A stretch of DNA of 64,000 nucleotides from Pleurocapsa sp. PCC 7327 (GCF_000317025.1 NC_019689.1:2705501-2769500); one strand, 5' to 3'; shown: positions 54,650-64,000, counted from the first letter of the stretch. The notes: generated by a model from the letters alone, not told the origin. Program-made: numbers and translations.

Positions 54650-56188
54650 ATGAGTGCCGTATCTCCAGCTCTCCAGCCTAACGAACCAGTAAATTCCTTA
54701 GAATACGACGTTATTGTCATAGGGTCTGGTATTGGCGGATTAGTTACCGCTACCCAACTCGCCTCTAAAGGCGCAAAAGTCTTAGTTTTAGAGCGATATC
54801 TCATTCCGGGCGGCAGTGCAGGCTACTTCGAGCGAGAAGGCTATCGCTTCGATGTCGGAGCTTCAATGATTTTTGGTTTCGGGACTCAAGGCACCACCAA
54901 CCTCCTCACCCGTGCCCTTAAAGCTGTCAATATGAGTCTAGAAACCATTCCCGACTTGGTGCAGATTCACTATCACCTGCCCAACGGATTGGAGTTAAAA
55001 GTCTATCGCGATTATGAAAAATTTTTGCAAGAGTTAATCTCTCATTTCCCTCACGAACGACAAGGAATTCGCCGTTTCTACGACGAGTGCTGGAAAGTCT
55101 TTAACTGTCTTAATGCGATGGAGTTGCTTTCTCTAGAAGAACCTCGGTATCTAATGCGAGTTTTCTTCCAGCACCCCTTCGCCTGCCTGGGATTAATCAA
55201 ATACCTGCCCCAAAACGCCGGAGATATTGCCCGCCGTTACATTAGCGACCCGCAACTGTTGAAATTTATCGATATGGAATGTTATTGTTGGTCGGTTGTC
55301 CCAGCCGATCGCACTCCTGCAATCAATGCCGGGATGGTCTTTTCTGACAGACATTATGGAGGAATTAACTATCCCAAAGGCGGCGTAGGTCAAATCGCTC
55401 AGAAGTTAGTCGAAGGATTGGTCAAAGCAGGCAGCGAAATTCAATATGGAGCGAGGGTTACGCAAATTCTCCTTGAGGGTGGCACAGCAGTCGGCGTTAA
55501 ATTAGCCAACGGCAAACAATATCGGGCAAAGCGGATTGTTTCTAACGCCACTCGTTGGGACACGTTTGAGAAATTGCTGCCGTCCGAGGCGATGCCTGCT
55601 TCCGAAAAACGGTGGCAAAAGCGGTATCAGAAGTCGCCTAGTTTTCTAAGTCTGCATTTAGGGGTCAAGTCAGAAGTCCTGCCGTCGGGAACGGACTGCC
55701 ACCACATTCTATTGGAAGATTGGGAGAAGATGGAGGATGAGGAGGGAACGATTTTTGTCTCGATCCCGACTTTGCTCGACCCAGACTTAGCTCCATCGGG
55801 ACATCATATCATTCACACGTTTACGCCTAGCTGGATAGAACGATGGCGGGGACTCTCCCCAAAAGAGTATCAACACAAAAAGGAAGAAGCAGCAGAACGT
55901 ATAATTAAGAGGCTGGAGAAAATTTTTCCCGGTTTGAGCGCTGGACTAGATTATCAGGAGGTGGGAACGCCTCGCACGCATCGCCGCTTCTTGGGTCGCG
56001 ATGACGGGACATACGGACCGATTCCTCGCGGCAAGTTAGCAGGTTTATTAGGAATGCCCTTTAACCGAACTGCTATTCCCGGACTCTATTGCGTAGGAGA
56101 TAGTACTTTTCCGGGACAGGGATTGAATGCGGTGGCATTTTCGGGTTTTGCTTGCGGTCATCGTATAGCAGTAGATTTAGGACTTTAG
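54650..56188 (+). CDS. crtISO: carotenoid (prolycopene) isomerase
   Basis: 512 residues. Converts poly-cis-lycopene to all-trans-lycopene after zeta-carotene desaturation, in membranes. N-terminal FAD/NAD-binding motif [12 protein letters not shown] (GSGIGG 25-30) and [17 protein letters not shown], plus a conserved C-terminus [22 protein letters not shown]. Length and these segments match cyanobacterial CrtH/CrtISO, not phytoene desaturase. Start ATG 54650 in the wake of a strong promoter and hairpin. It lies alone on the plus strand between the dead cassette and a kinase-like gene. Confidence 0.94.
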   Translation: MSAVSPALQPNEPVNSLEYDVIVIGSGIGGLVTATQLASKGAKVLVLERYLIPGGSAGYFEREGYRFDVGASMIFGFGTQGTTNLLTRALKAVNMSLETIPDLVQIHYHLPNGLELKVYRDYEKFLQELISHFPHERQGIRRFYDECWKVFNCLNAMELLSLEEPRYLMRVFFQHPFACLGLIKYLPQNAGDIARRYISDPQLLKFIDMECYCWSVVPADRTPAINAGMVFSDRHYGGINYPKGGVGQIAQKLVEGLVKAGSEIQYGARVTQILLEGGTAVGVKLANGKQYRAKRIVSNATRWDTFEKLLPSEAMPASEKRWQKRYQKSPSFLSLHLGVKSEVLPSGTDCHHILLEDWEKMEDEEGTIFVSIPTLLDPDLAPSGHHIIHTFTPSWIERWRGLSPKEYQHKKEEAAERIIKRLEKIFPGLSAGLDYQEVGTPRTHRRFLGRDDGTYGPIPRGKLAGLLGMPFNRTAIPGLYCVGDSTFPGQGLNAVAFSGFACGHRIAVDLGL

Positions 56189-56371
56189 TTGGTTTCTAGT
56201 AAGTTATTTTTATGCTGGACTGCCGAATTCCGTAGATTTACGCTTGGGATAAGCATCAGAGAAGCGGATGATTGAGGTATAAAAAATCAGTCTGATGAAT
56301 TCAGCAAAGACAATCGGAGCGAGCAGTCTGGCCATTTCGCCCTGGTTCAGCAGAAATATTTTGTAACGAAA

Positions 56372-57808
56372 ATGTCTTATCCCGCCGAGTCTAACCAACT
56401 AGCCTACCAGCTCATGAAACTCATTCAATCGGGCGTTGGCGCTCGATCGCTCTTTTCGGAAATGGCTCGTACTGTAGGGCAAACATTCGGAGCGGATGTT
56501 TGCTTATTCGTAGCGAGTACCAGTGCTAGACCAAAGATTCAGGTAGGTTTCTGGGATAGCAAAGATTCCTCGACACTTCCTTTTGAGATAACCAAACAGT
56601 TTTTTTCCCATTCTCCAATCGCAGATATTTTAACCAGAACCGAGCCGTTAGAGATTACCGATCTTCAGGCGACTCTAAATCCGGCGACGGACGGCATGAA
56701 TATTGCGCCACCTGGGTTTCTTGCTTCTGCGTCGGTACGAGATCGGGAGCGAGCTATGGCAGATTGGTTAGAAAACATGCCACTACGCGCCTTGCTGGGA
56801 ATAACGACATACTTTCAAGAAAATGCCAATGGACTAATTATGGTCGGATATTTGCAACCCCATCAATGGACGGCAAAAGAGCATCAATGGTTACAAGTAG
56901 CTGCTGAAGTTGGAGCGATCGCTTATCATATCTCTCAACTGGAAAAAGTAACAAAAATTAATCTTGCGAAAGACTCTCTATCAGGAACGAGCAAGGTTTT
57001 TCCCCTAGAGAGCAACCAATTATTTAAAAAATGGTACGATTTAACTCACCAACAACTCGAACAGCAGCGACATTTAAATCAACTTCAAGACGAAATTATT
57101 ACCGCTATCAGCGACCGCGCTAGAAATCCCTTGGCGAGCATGAAACTGGCGATGGAAATGCTCAGTAAAGATCGCAGTCAATCCCTGCCGCCAGAATCTG
57201 AAGCAAGGTACTGGGATATTCTCAAACAAGAATGGCAGCGACTGAACGATTTGATTAATAACATCGTGACTCTCAAGAAACTGGAGTCCCACGAAGTCGT
57301 CTTTAAGCCCGAAGCGGTTGCTCTCAAACCCCCGATCGAAGAATTAGTTCGGTCATTTCAACAGCAGTGGCAAGAAGATAAGCGCAAGCAATTAACGATC
57401 GCGATCGCGGAGCAATCGGACTTATCGCTGACTGCCTATACCGATCCCCAGCATCTGCGCAGTATTTTGAGCGAACTGTTGACCAATGCTGGCAAATTTT
57501 CCTTACCGGGGACGACAGTATCTCTGAGCGTTAGAGAAGAGGAAGGCCAAGTTGCGATCGCGGCGAGCAACATCAGTCGCGGGATTTCTGCTCAAGAGAG
57601 AGTTTATATTTTTGAACCGTTTCGTCGAGGAGAAGACGCGATCGAGCAGTCGATACCTGGAGTTGGATTGGGATTGTCTCTGGTCAAAAAGTTAGTCGAG
57701 CTTCTCAATGGTAAGATTGAGGTCGCTAGCCGTCCTACGGATAATTCAGATACTCATGTTACTTCTTTTACTTTTACGCTACCTCAATTTTGCGATCGCC
57801 AAACTTAG
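56372..57808 (+). CDS. GAF-containing histidine-kinase-like protein lacking the phospho-acceptor
   Basis: 478 residues. A GAF-like sensor region spans about 15-195, a coiled coil follows (about 215-240), then a HisKA-like helix where the usual SHELRTPL reads SDRARNPL (247-254); Asp248 stands at the His position. The HATPase has an intact N box (SELLTNAGKFS) and glycine loop (GVGLGLSLVKKL), but the D-x-G-x-G box reads NISRGIS. So autophosphorylation on His is not expected. It may act as a scaffold or sense ATP or a ligand. It is 9 bp before the AarF gene and so likely in one operon. Confidence 0.85.
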   Translation: MSYPAESNQLAYQLMKLIQSGVGARSLFSEMARTVGQTFGADVCLFVASTSARPKIQVGFWDSKDSSTLPFEITKQFFSHSPIADILTRTEPLEITDLQATLNPATDGMNIAPPGFLASASVRDRERAMADWLENMPLRALLGITTYFQENANGLIMVGYLQPHQWTAKEHQWLQVAAEVGAIAYHISQLEKVTKINLAKDSLSGTSKVFPLESNQLFKKWYDLTHQQLEQQRHLNQLQDEIITAISDRARNPLASMKLAMEMLSKDRSQSLPPESEARYWDILKQEWQRLNDLINNIVTLKKLESHEVVFKPEAVALKPPIEELVRSFQQQWQEDKRKQLTIAIAEQSDLSLTAYTDPQHLRSILSELLTNAGKFSLPGTTVSLSVREEEGQVAIAASNISRGISAQERVYIFEPFRRGEDAIEQSIPGVGLGLSLVKKLVELLNGKIEVASRPTDNSDTHVTSFTFTLPQFCDRQT

Positions 57809-57817
57809 ATAATTGTC

Positions 57818-59500
57818 ATGCTCTTCAGGAGTAGAAAGTCTAAATTCCTGCGTTGGCAACGCCCTCAATATTCCCCCCTCGTGCGTCAGCTTGAAGTTTT
57901 TAGTGTCGTTACGCAATTTCTCTTTTACTTGGGATGGGATAAGTTCGCTGGAAATAACGACTCTAGGCGGAGGCATCGCCGTGCTAAGTGGTTAGTCAGA
58001 CAATTACTCTATTTAGGTCCCACTTTTATTAAAATCGGACAATCGCTCTCTACCCGCGCCGATCTCCTTCCCATAGAGTACGTACAGGAATTACAGCAAT
58101 TACAAGATCGAGTGCCGCCATTTGAGATTGCAGAAGCGATCGCCGTTATCGAATCCGAATTAGGTAAACCGATCGATTTTCTGTTTCAAGAGTTTGAGTC
58201 TACACCGCTAGCATCTGCGAGTTTGGGACAAGTTCATAGAGCGAGACTTCATACGGGAGAAAAAGTTGTCGTCAAAGTTCAGCGTCCGGGATTAGAAGAA
58301 CTGTTTAATTTAGATTTTGAAGTTCTCCACCAACTGGTCAGAGCGGGAAAACGTTATTTACCAGCTCTAAAAAAGTACGATTTAGAAGCAATTTATGAGG
58401 AGTTTTTTGAACTGCTTTTTTTGGAAATCGACTATATTCACGAAGGCAAAAACGCCGATCGCTTCCAAGAAAACTTCAAAAATTATGCTCGCATTAAAGT
58501 TCCCAAAGTTTATTGGCAATATACGACAAAAAAGGTACTTACTTTAGAATACCTACCTGGTATCAAAATTGACGATCGCCAAAGTTTAGAAGCAAAAGGA
58601 ATTAATCTCGACGAAATTATTCAATTAGGAATCTGTTCTTATCTCAAACAGTTATTACAGGATGGCTTTTTTCAATCCGATCCCCATCCCGGCAATATGG
58701 CAGTTAGTAGTAGCGGCGACCTAATTTTTTATGATTTTGGCACGATGGCAGAAGTGAAGTCAGTGGCTAAAGACCAAATGATAGAAACATTTTTTGCTGT
58801 CCTCAGAAAAGATACTGATAAAGTCGTTGAAACGATGATTTATATGGGGTTAATCGAACCGATGCGAGATCTGACCCCCGTTAAACGAATCGTTGCCTTT
58901 CTCTTAGAAGAGTTTCGCAATAAACCCATTGATATTAAAGCTTTCGAGCAAGTGGGAGAAGAAGTTTATTTGATGTTTAAACAGCAACCTTTTCGCCTTC
59001 CCGCTCAGATGACTTTTATTATTAAATCAATTACTACCCTCGATGGCATCGCTCGTGCCCTCGATCCCCAATATAATTTATTAGCAGCGAGCCAACCTTT
59101 TGTCCGAAGTCTTGCTGTCTCTAATGGTAAAGGAACGCTAGTTAGCGCATTGGCAAAACAAGTTAGAGAATTTATTAAAAATAAATGGCAACAACCTAGC
59201 GCTACAGAAAGATATCTGCGACGGTTAGAAGAAAAAATCGAACGGGGAGATTTGCAGTTACGAATTCGATCCTTAGAAAACGAACGAACTCTCAAACGAA
59301 TTTATATGGCGATTAAAAGTTTAATTTATGCCTGCTTGACCGGGTTGACCTTGCTATCCGCAACAGTCTTGCTGTCAACAGCGTATAGTAAATTTGCCAT
59401 TATTGCTTTTGGAGGAGCGGGACTGTTTAGTTTATTTTTACTACGTTCTTTAATTGCTTTAGCGCTTCAAGAAAAGCTCGATAAATTGGCGGATAAATAA
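57818..59500 (+). CDS. ABC1/AarF/UbiB family atypical kinase
   Basis: 560 residues. Family marks are KIGQSLSTRAD (KxGQ, 72-75), the Ala-rich ASASLGQVHRA loop in place of a Gly-rich loop, VVVKVQRPG with the catalytic-domain Lys, FQSDPHPGNM with catalytic Asp and Asn, and FYDFGTMAEV. Two C-terminal membrane helices at about 505-555. UbiB-type proteins have ATPase activity and support quinone synthesis. Plant relatives act in plastoglobules on prenylquinones and carotenoids, which fits the nearby crtISO. Next stop is followed by repeat R2. Confidence 0.92.
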   Translation: MLFRSRKSKFLRWQRPQYSPLVRQLEVFSVVTQFLFYLGWDKFAGNNDSRRRHRRAKWLVRQLLYLGPTFIKIGQSLSTRADLLPIEYVQELQQLQDRVPPFEIAEAIAVIESELGKPIDFLFQEFESTPLASASLGQVHRARLHTGEKVVVKVQRPGLEELFNLDFEVLHQLVRAGKRYLPALKKYDLEAIYEEFFELLFLEIDYIHEGKNADRFQENFKNYARIKVPKVYWQYTTKKVLTLEYLPGIKIDDRQSLEAKGINLDEIIQLGICSYLKQLLQDGFFQSDPHPGNMAVSSSGDLIFYDFGTMAEVKSVAKDQMIETFFAVLRKDTDKVVETMIYMGLIEPMRDLTPVKRIVAFLLEEFRNKPIDIKAFEQVGEEVYLMFKQQPFRLPAQMTFIIKSITTLDGIARALDPQYNLLAASQPFVRSLAVSNGKGTLVSALAKQVREFIKNKWQQPSATERYLRRLEEKIERGDLQLRIRSLENERTLKRIYMAIKSLIYACLTGLTLLSATVLLSTAYSKFAIIAFGGAGLFSLFLLRSLIALALQEKLDKLADK

Positions 59501-59530
59501 TTAAATCTTAACTGTTCGATCGCTAACAAG

Positions 59531-59605
59531 TTGTCCCAAAAGTATAGTTTGTTACGTTCTCCTGCACTGAGAATGACAAAATGGACTTTTCCAGATGTCC
59601 TCTAA
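59531..59605 (+). repeat. dispersed repeat R2, copy 2, continuous
   Basis: TTGTCCCAAAAGTAT (59531-59545) and GAATGACAAAATGGACTTTT ... AGATGTCCTCTAA (up to 59605) match two separated segments at 8560-8574 and 8857-8910. The right end touches the stop of the GH-like gene. Confidence 0.6.
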
Positions 59606-61350
59606 GATTTCTGCTGTTTCGAGCTAGAGAAGCGGTCGAGTAAATCCAAAAAAGCATCGTACTTGGGGGTACTATCTTGCTCGACGTATTCCAATATTCC
59701 CCAACTGCCCCATTTACTAGGCTGACCGATGTCGCTGAAGTTAACAAACAATCCGCCACCTAACTCAAACCATTTCTTAATGTACTCCTTATAAATCTTT
59801 CCCATACGCGGGTTGCGATTTGCCTGAATAAACAACTCGGTAATGGCATCGTTATTTTCGACTCCATTAACTCCCGCCAAATGCTGACCGCCTTCATAGG
59901 CGAGAAGCTGTAAATTTTCTTGTCGGGCTAACTCGGCATGAGTCTCAATCCAGTTATAGGCTTGTTGCAAGGCGCCGCCGGGGGAACCGTCACTCAAGAC
60001 CCCTCCTTTGGCGATCTCCTCAAAAAGCAAATCGAGTCCGCCATCGGCTTCAAGCGTCCAAATAACTACTTGGTCTTGATGCTTTGGCGAACCTAGATAA
60101 CCGCCAAAGTAGGGAGCGATCGCGATCGCATCGATGCCGTATTCTTGATGAGATAGCGGGCGATCGCTCCGCGGATAAGAGAGTGCATCCTTAGCTACTT
60201 GGGGATTAGCAGCTTGTCCCGCCATGACTCCAATGACTCGATCTTTGTCTTTTCCAAAAACCCGATCCCAGATCTGCGTAATTTCCGTGGTGCGCTTGCC
60301 GTACCAACGCATTGCTTTGGTGTAGTCGGAGCCTTGAGTGCCGCTCAAATGCGCTTTTCCCTGCTGCAAAGCCCAACGATTTTGTGGAAATTTTCCATTC
60401 CAGACCTCGTTTGAGTACTCTACATAGACTTTGCGTCCCGGTTCGAGATTGTTTTCGACATACTGGGCAAAGTTGGCGATATACTCGTCGCTTGCCATGT
60501 GCGGCATAGTAAACCACGGATCGCTATTGGTGCGATTGGAAAGTTCGACCATGAGTTCTACAGGAACGCCCTTGATGGAGTATCTAGCGTCTTGCGGAGT
60601 CGGGCGATCGCTCCATTGACGCTGGGTAGAACCGTTGGTTGCCATCCAATCCATGAAACGGAAGACTTTAAAAGCTTTGACTTTCTCGATAAAGTCGGGA
60701 TTGAAGATTTGACGTTGGTAGCTGTTTTCGTAAGCGATGGGAACGACGCGGATGTTGCGAAGGTAGTTGCCTGTTCTGTTGGGGTCGGTGGCGGTAATTT
60801 TTAACCAGATGCCAGCATTGGAGGGAGTGACATCGATAACATCTCGCCCAAAACGAGAGGCAGCTTGATTTTTTTTAGCGTCAAAGCCGTATTCAATCGT
60901 ACCTTGTCCTTGATAGAGAACGACGTATTGTCCGCCGGGATAACGCCCTTGTAGGTCTCGGAACATGAGGGTACCGACGCTAGTGTATTGAGAACCGCTG
61001 CCGGGACGGGGTAGAGATTTGACCCAGCCGTTTTCGTCTAAATCTAACCGATCCGATTCTTTGGTATCCCACACTTTTTCATTTTGCGTTATCCAAGCTC
61101 CAGAGGATTTAAATGCATCGAGAAAAGGGTGTTGAGACGACCAGTAGCTGATGCCGCTGAGATTGGTTCCTATAGATGGCTCGCTTTTGACGGTGGGAGT
61201 AACTGGGTTTTTAGATTTTGAGATTTGCGGTAATGGAGTCTCAAGTTTTGAGGCAGGCGGGGAATCGAAATTCGAGATGAGATAGGAAACGATTGAGACT
61301 GAGATAACGGCGATCGCAAAAATTATCACAAACTTATATTTTCTCATCAT
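59602..61350 (-). CDS. membrane-anchored GH-like / cellulose-binding-type surface protein, copy 1
   Basis: 582 residues from ATG complement 61348-61350; the frame before it begins at TTG. Signal anchor at about 7-24, a Pro/Ser/Lys linker (about 27-60), then a long extracytoplasmic domain starting GTNLSGISYWSSQHPF. It contains SNEVWNG and LLAYEGGQH, resembling the acid/base Asn-Glu and nucleophile Glu of clan GH-A glycoside hydrolases. Databases often call the family cellulose-binding proteins. Substrate unknown; likely a polysaccharide of its own coat. Its paralogue lies in opposite orientation beyond a sugar transferase. Confidence 0.75.
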   Translation of the reverse strand: MMRKYKFVIIFAIAVISVSIVSYLISNFDSPPASKLETPLPQISKSKNPVTPTVKSEPSIGTNLSGISYWSSQHPFLDAFKSSGAWITQNEKVWDTKESDRLDLDENGWVKSLPRPGSGSQYTSVGTLMFRDLQGRYPGGQYVVLYQGQGTIEYGFDAKKNQAASRFGRDVIDVTPSNAGIWLKITATDPNRTGNYLRNIRVVPIAYENSYQRQIFNPDFIEKVKAFKVFRFMDWMATNGSTQRQWSDRPTPQDARYSIKGVPVELMVELSNRTNSDPWFTMPHMASDEYIANFAQYVENNLEPGRKVYVEYSNEVWNGKFPQNRWALQQGKAHLSGTQGSDYTKAMRWYGKRTTEITQIWDRVFGKDKDRVIGVMAGQAANPQVAKDALSYPRSDRPLSHQEYGIDAIAIAPYFGGYLGSPKHQDQVVIWTLEADGGLDLLFEEIAKGGVLSDGSPGGALQQAYNWIETHAELARQENLQLLAYEGGQHLAGVNGVENNDAITELFIQANRNPRMGKIYKEYIKKWFELGGGLFVNFSDIGQPSKWGSWGILEYVEQDSTPKYDAFLDLLDRFSSSKQQKS

Positions 61351-61419
61351 CTTATTGGAGTCGAGTACCAAGCCTAACCTCAGTTTTGTTTCGAGCGTGA
61401 AATTGACAGGAGTTTCTTC

Positions 61420-62139
61420 TCAGCAAGCGCCACGCTTGTTGAAGACTACTTCAATCGTTTTGACAATCAAACTGATATCATACAGGAGCGACCATTGACG
61501 TTGGTAGTGAAGATCCATTTCAACGATCGACTCGAAATCTTTGATGTTGGATCTGCCTTTGACTTGCCACTCCCCAGTAATTCCCGGTTTGACTTTTAAA
61601 CGCTCCCAATGATGATTTTCATAGCGCTTGACTTCATCAAGCGTTGGCGGTCGCGTACCGACAAGACTCATGTCTCCCATCAACACGTTCCAAAACTGCG
61701 GAAACTCGTCCAAACTGGTGCGGCGCAGAAACCTCCCAACTTTGGTGATGCGCGGGTCGTTTTCATTTTTGAAGATGTGTCCGCTAGCTTCATTTTCGAC
61801 AAGATGTTTTATTTTGTCAGCGCCGACTACCATCGAGCGAAACTTCCAAATTTGGAAAGGTTTTCCGTTCAAACCGCAACGGATCTGACTATATAGTAGC
61901 GGACCGGGGTCGAAAACTGCCATGGCGATCGCAACCGCGATCGCGATCCCCGCGGTCAGTACCAAGCCTGCTATTGCCCCTACAATATCGATTAAGCGCT
62001 TCACTTTACTTGTAACTGAGGGATGTACTAAACCGGAATAAAAATCCCAACTGTCACCAACAAGTCCCTCTTGGGATAAATACTTGAGTAATTGAGCGTC
62101 AATCTCTGAAATTTCGGAGACTTTAGAGTAAGAAACCAT
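61420..62139 (-). CDS. exopolysaccharide sugar transferase (polyprenyl-phosphate glycosyl-1-phosphate transferase)
   Basis: 239 residues. Member of the WbaP/WcaJ/EpsL family that starts repeat-unit synthesis by moving a sugar-phosphate to undecaprenyl phosphate. One membrane helix at about 50-75, KVKRLIDIVGAIAGL before it, then the catalytic part: IWKFRSMVV, GRFLRRTSLDEFPQFWNVL, MSLVGTRPP, RLKVKPGITGEWQVKGRS. Short N-terminal part, so no extra membrane bundle. It lies between the two GH-like genes and implies an EPS locus. Ribosome site absent. Confidence 0.93.
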   Translation of the reverse strand: MVSYSKVSEISEIDAQLLKYLSQEGLVGDSWDFYSGLVHPSVTSKVKRLIDIVGAIAGLVLTAGIAIAVAIAMAVFDPGPLLYSQIRCGLNGKPFQIWKFRSMVVGADKIKHLVENEASGHIFKNENDPRITKVGRFLRRTSLDEFPQFWNVLMGDMSLVGTRPPTLDEVKRYENHHWERLKVKPGITGEWQVKGRSNIKDFESIVEMDLHYQRQWSLLYDISLIVKTIEVVFNKRGAC

Positions 62140-62171
62140 TTTTCAGCGTTTTAACACTCCTTAACACCTTA

Positions 62172-62228
62172 CCTATATCAACGAAGATATAGGAATAACG
62201 TTCGCGATCGCGTATACACAGTGTATAC
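62172..62228. promoter_or_regulatory. two palindromes between the divergent EPS genes
   Basis: CCTATATC (62172-62179) and GATATAGG (62186-62193) form an 8-bp stem. GTATACAC (62212-62219) and GTGTATAC (62221-62228) form a 17-bp palindrome around one A. The rest of the 406-bp gap 62140-62545 is AT-rich and should hold both promoters. Confidence 0.45.
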
Positions 62229-62545
62229 AGAGAAGCCAGATTTTGCCTTGCTCGCGTAAAAGATGTTGCTAGCTTTGTTTGTTTAATAATTTTTTTTTAT
62301 TGTATGGTTAATAACAAAAACCTACAAAAAATCTTAATTTTCTGGTAGAGTATTTTTTCTTTTAAAGTTAGTAAGAGAGAACGGACAAAGCGCGCTGTAA
62401 GCGCCGGAGCTAGGCGTGTGTTCTTAAATATTGTCTTTTAAAAAGCAAAAATACCAAGAAAATTTCTAGAAAAAGGCTATAATAGCGACGACAAATTTTC
62501 CCTAGGAAACTGTAACAACTTATCTTTTTTGTTTGCGAATTGCTA

Positions 62546-64000
62546 ATGGCAGAAACCAAACTTGACTCTCTGACTCGCAGAAGAATTCCGAGTCGAACTC
62601 TTGAAGCAGACTTATCAGAAAGCGGCATAGTTCCCCTTGCTGGCGAAGTATCCGATGACGAACTGCTAAGAGACTCGCCGTCTAACGAGACTTCTAAGAT
62701 AGAAACGGCAAATGCACAAACAGCTTCAGGCGAACAGAATGAGGCAAACGCTCAGACAACTGATGGAAGTTCCGGGAACACTCCCACTCCACCAAGCGAT
62801 GGCACTTCTACCCCGCCAAGCGATGGCGCTCCTACAGCCAACGACGACCAGAGTACAACCCTTCCCGATACTCCAGTAACAATTCCAGCTACAGATTTAT
62901 TGAGAAATGACAGCGACCCCAATGGCGACTCTTTGAAGATAGCGGAAGTGACCAATCCCACCAACGGCGGCGTTGCTTTGGATAATGAGGGGAATGTCGT
63001 CTTCACGCCTACAGCGGGTTTTACTGGCGATGCCAGTTTTCAATACACTGTCGATGACGGTAGCGGGGGACGAGATGCTGCGACAGTAACTGTTTCTGTT
63101 GCCCCTGCCCAGTCAGGCTCCCTACAGATAGGCACCAATTTGAGCGGGATTGCCTATTATTCGACCCAACAGCCTTTTATTAATGCTTTCAAATCCGCTA
63201 AAGCCTGGGTAACTCAGAACGATCGAACTTTTGATACTGGGGAATCGGAGCTTTTGGATCTCGATGAAAACGGTTGGGTTAGATCGCTACCAGCGCCGGA
63301 AGCAGCACCTCAATACGATTCTGTCGGTACTATACTCTTTAGAAACCAAGGAGAGTATCTCTATCCCGGCGGGCAGTACATCGTACTTTATGATGGAGAA
63401 GGGACTCTCGAATATGGCTTTGATGCCAAGAAAAATCAAGCTGCTTCCACTCCGGGCAGAGACGTGATTGATGTCACCCCTTCTCAAAGTGGTATTTTTC
63501 TGAGAATTACCGCTACCGATCCCAATAACAATGGCAATTATATCCGTAACATTCGGGTGATTCCCGCCAATGCCGAAAATACCTATCAAACCGAACCTTT
63601 TAACCCAGCCTTTCTAGAAAAAACCCAGCCCTTTGCCGCATTGCGGTTTATGGACTGGATGGACACCAATAATTCCGAGCAAAAGGCGTGGAGCGATCGC
63701 CCAACGCCAGACGATGCAAAATACGACGTCAAAGGCGTGCCAGTCGAAACGATGGTCGATCTGGCTAACCGAATTGATAGCGATCCGTGGTTTACCATGC
63801 CGCACATGGCAAGCGACGAGTATATCGCTAACTTTGCCCAGTATGTCGAAAACAATCTCGAACCGGGGCGCAAAGTTTATGTGGAACTTTCCAATGAAGT
63901 TTGGAATCCCGACTTTGCTCAACATCAATATGCCCTAGAGCAGGCAAAACAGGAATTTCCAAATTCTGGCGAGAACGACTTTAATCTGAGATTGGACTGG
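62546..64000 (+). CDS. cadherin-like + GH-like surface protein, copy 2 (partial)
   Basis: Open from ATG 62546 to the window edge (485 codons), so the C-terminus is missing. No classical signal peptide. First 110 residues are Ser/Thr/Glu/Pro-rich and contain PPSDGTSTPPSDGAPT repeats. A cadherin-like/Big_9 type domain spans about 115-190 (DLLRNDSDPNGDSLKI, FTPTAGFTGDASFQYTV). From about 196 comes the same GH-like domain as at 59602-61350, starting GTNLSGIAYYSTQQPF, with SNEVWNPDF. Such tandem-repeat domains are typical of surface-attached or type I secreted proteins. Confidence 0.82.
   Translation, partial: MAETKLDSLTRRRIPSRTLEADLSESGIVPLAGEVSDDELLRDSPSNETSKIETANAQTASGEQNEANAQTTDGSSGNTPTPPSDGTSTPPSDGAPTANDDQSTTLPDTPVTIPATDLLRNDSDPNGDSLKIAEVTNPTNGGVALDNEGNVVFTPTAGFTGDASFQYTVDDGSGGRDAATVTVSVAPAQSGSLQIGTNLSGIAYYSTQQPFINAFKSAKAWVTQNDRTFDTGESELLDLDENGWVRSLPAPEAAPQYDSVGTILFRNQGEYLYPGGQYIVLYDGEGTLEYGFDAKKNQAASTPGRDVIDVTPSQSGIFLRITATDPNNNGNYIRNIRVIPANAENTYQTEPFNPAFLEKTQPFAALRFMDWMDTNNSEQKAWSDRPTPDDAKYDVKGVPVETMVDLANRIDSDPWFTMPHMASDEYIANFAQYVENNLEPGRKVYVELSNEVWNPDFAQHQYALEQAKQEFPNSGENDFNLRLDW

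Noticed and set aside
62410-62628. 72-residue minus-strand frame upstream of the cadherin-like gene
   Set aside because: Overlaps the start of the plus-strand gene, which is strongly supported; no ribosome site.

Overview
This window is chromosomal DNA from a cyanobacterium. The evidence is the very frequent HIP1 octamer GCGATCGC and cyanobacterial genes such as carotenoid isomerase (crtISO), a DUF1818 protein, an SLH/OprB porin, an HpsJ-like protein and a DUF502-nusB-ftsY block. The exact genus cannot be read from the sequence. Gene order mixes housekeeping genes with accessory and decaying regions.

Layout. 1-3500: end of a permease gene, a beta-hydroxyacid dehydrogenase, a small heat-shock protein, an rpoZ operon and tRNA-Pro(GGG). 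3.6-7.5 kb: a small unknown gene, then an isopropylmalate-dehydrogenase-like gene beside a fused LeuD-LeuC isomerase. This pair resembles the hphB-hphCD pair for homo-amino-acid synthesis and sits beside one copy of a 149-bp dispersed repeat. 7.6-24 kb: mostly housekeeping genes (carbinolamine dehydratase, solitary ureC, CYTH phosphatase, site-2 protease, FHA/zinc-ribbon protein, pgl, HpsJ-like, DUF502, nusB, ftsY, BI-1, an outer-membrane-like protein, and an active/inactive M16 peptidase pair). 24-40.6 kb: a signalling block with four GGDEF genes (three also with EAL), two of them tandem FHA paralogues, a K+ channel, two sibling glycosyltransferases, a CHASE4-type kinase and an Rcp1-like regulator. 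It also holds two broken histidine kinases and an IS630 remnant. 40.8-49.9 kb: SLH porin, radC, tRNA-Val(CAC), Hsp70-like protein, upp, TolC-like protein, ggt and the second, inverted copy of the 149-bp repeat.

50.0-54.4 kb is the most unusual part. A three-gene minus-strand cassette (VWA plus membrane segment, tubulin-like protein with long coiled coil, OmpA/MotB-like membrane protein) is recognisable end to end but every gene carries in-frame stops and/or frameshifts. It looks like a recently lost tubulin-family membrane-associated system. Just beyond it, a near-consensus promoter drives a probable short terminated RNA in front of crtISO.

54.6-64 kb: crtISO, a histidine-kinase-like protein that lacks its phospho-accepting His, an AarF/UbiB kinase, and an exopolysaccharide-type locus. 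In that locus two GH-like/cellulose-binding-type paralogues lie in opposite orientation around a sugar-phosphate transferase. The right-hand copy runs off the window, and the two copies share a near-identical 105-bp block that suggests gene conversion.
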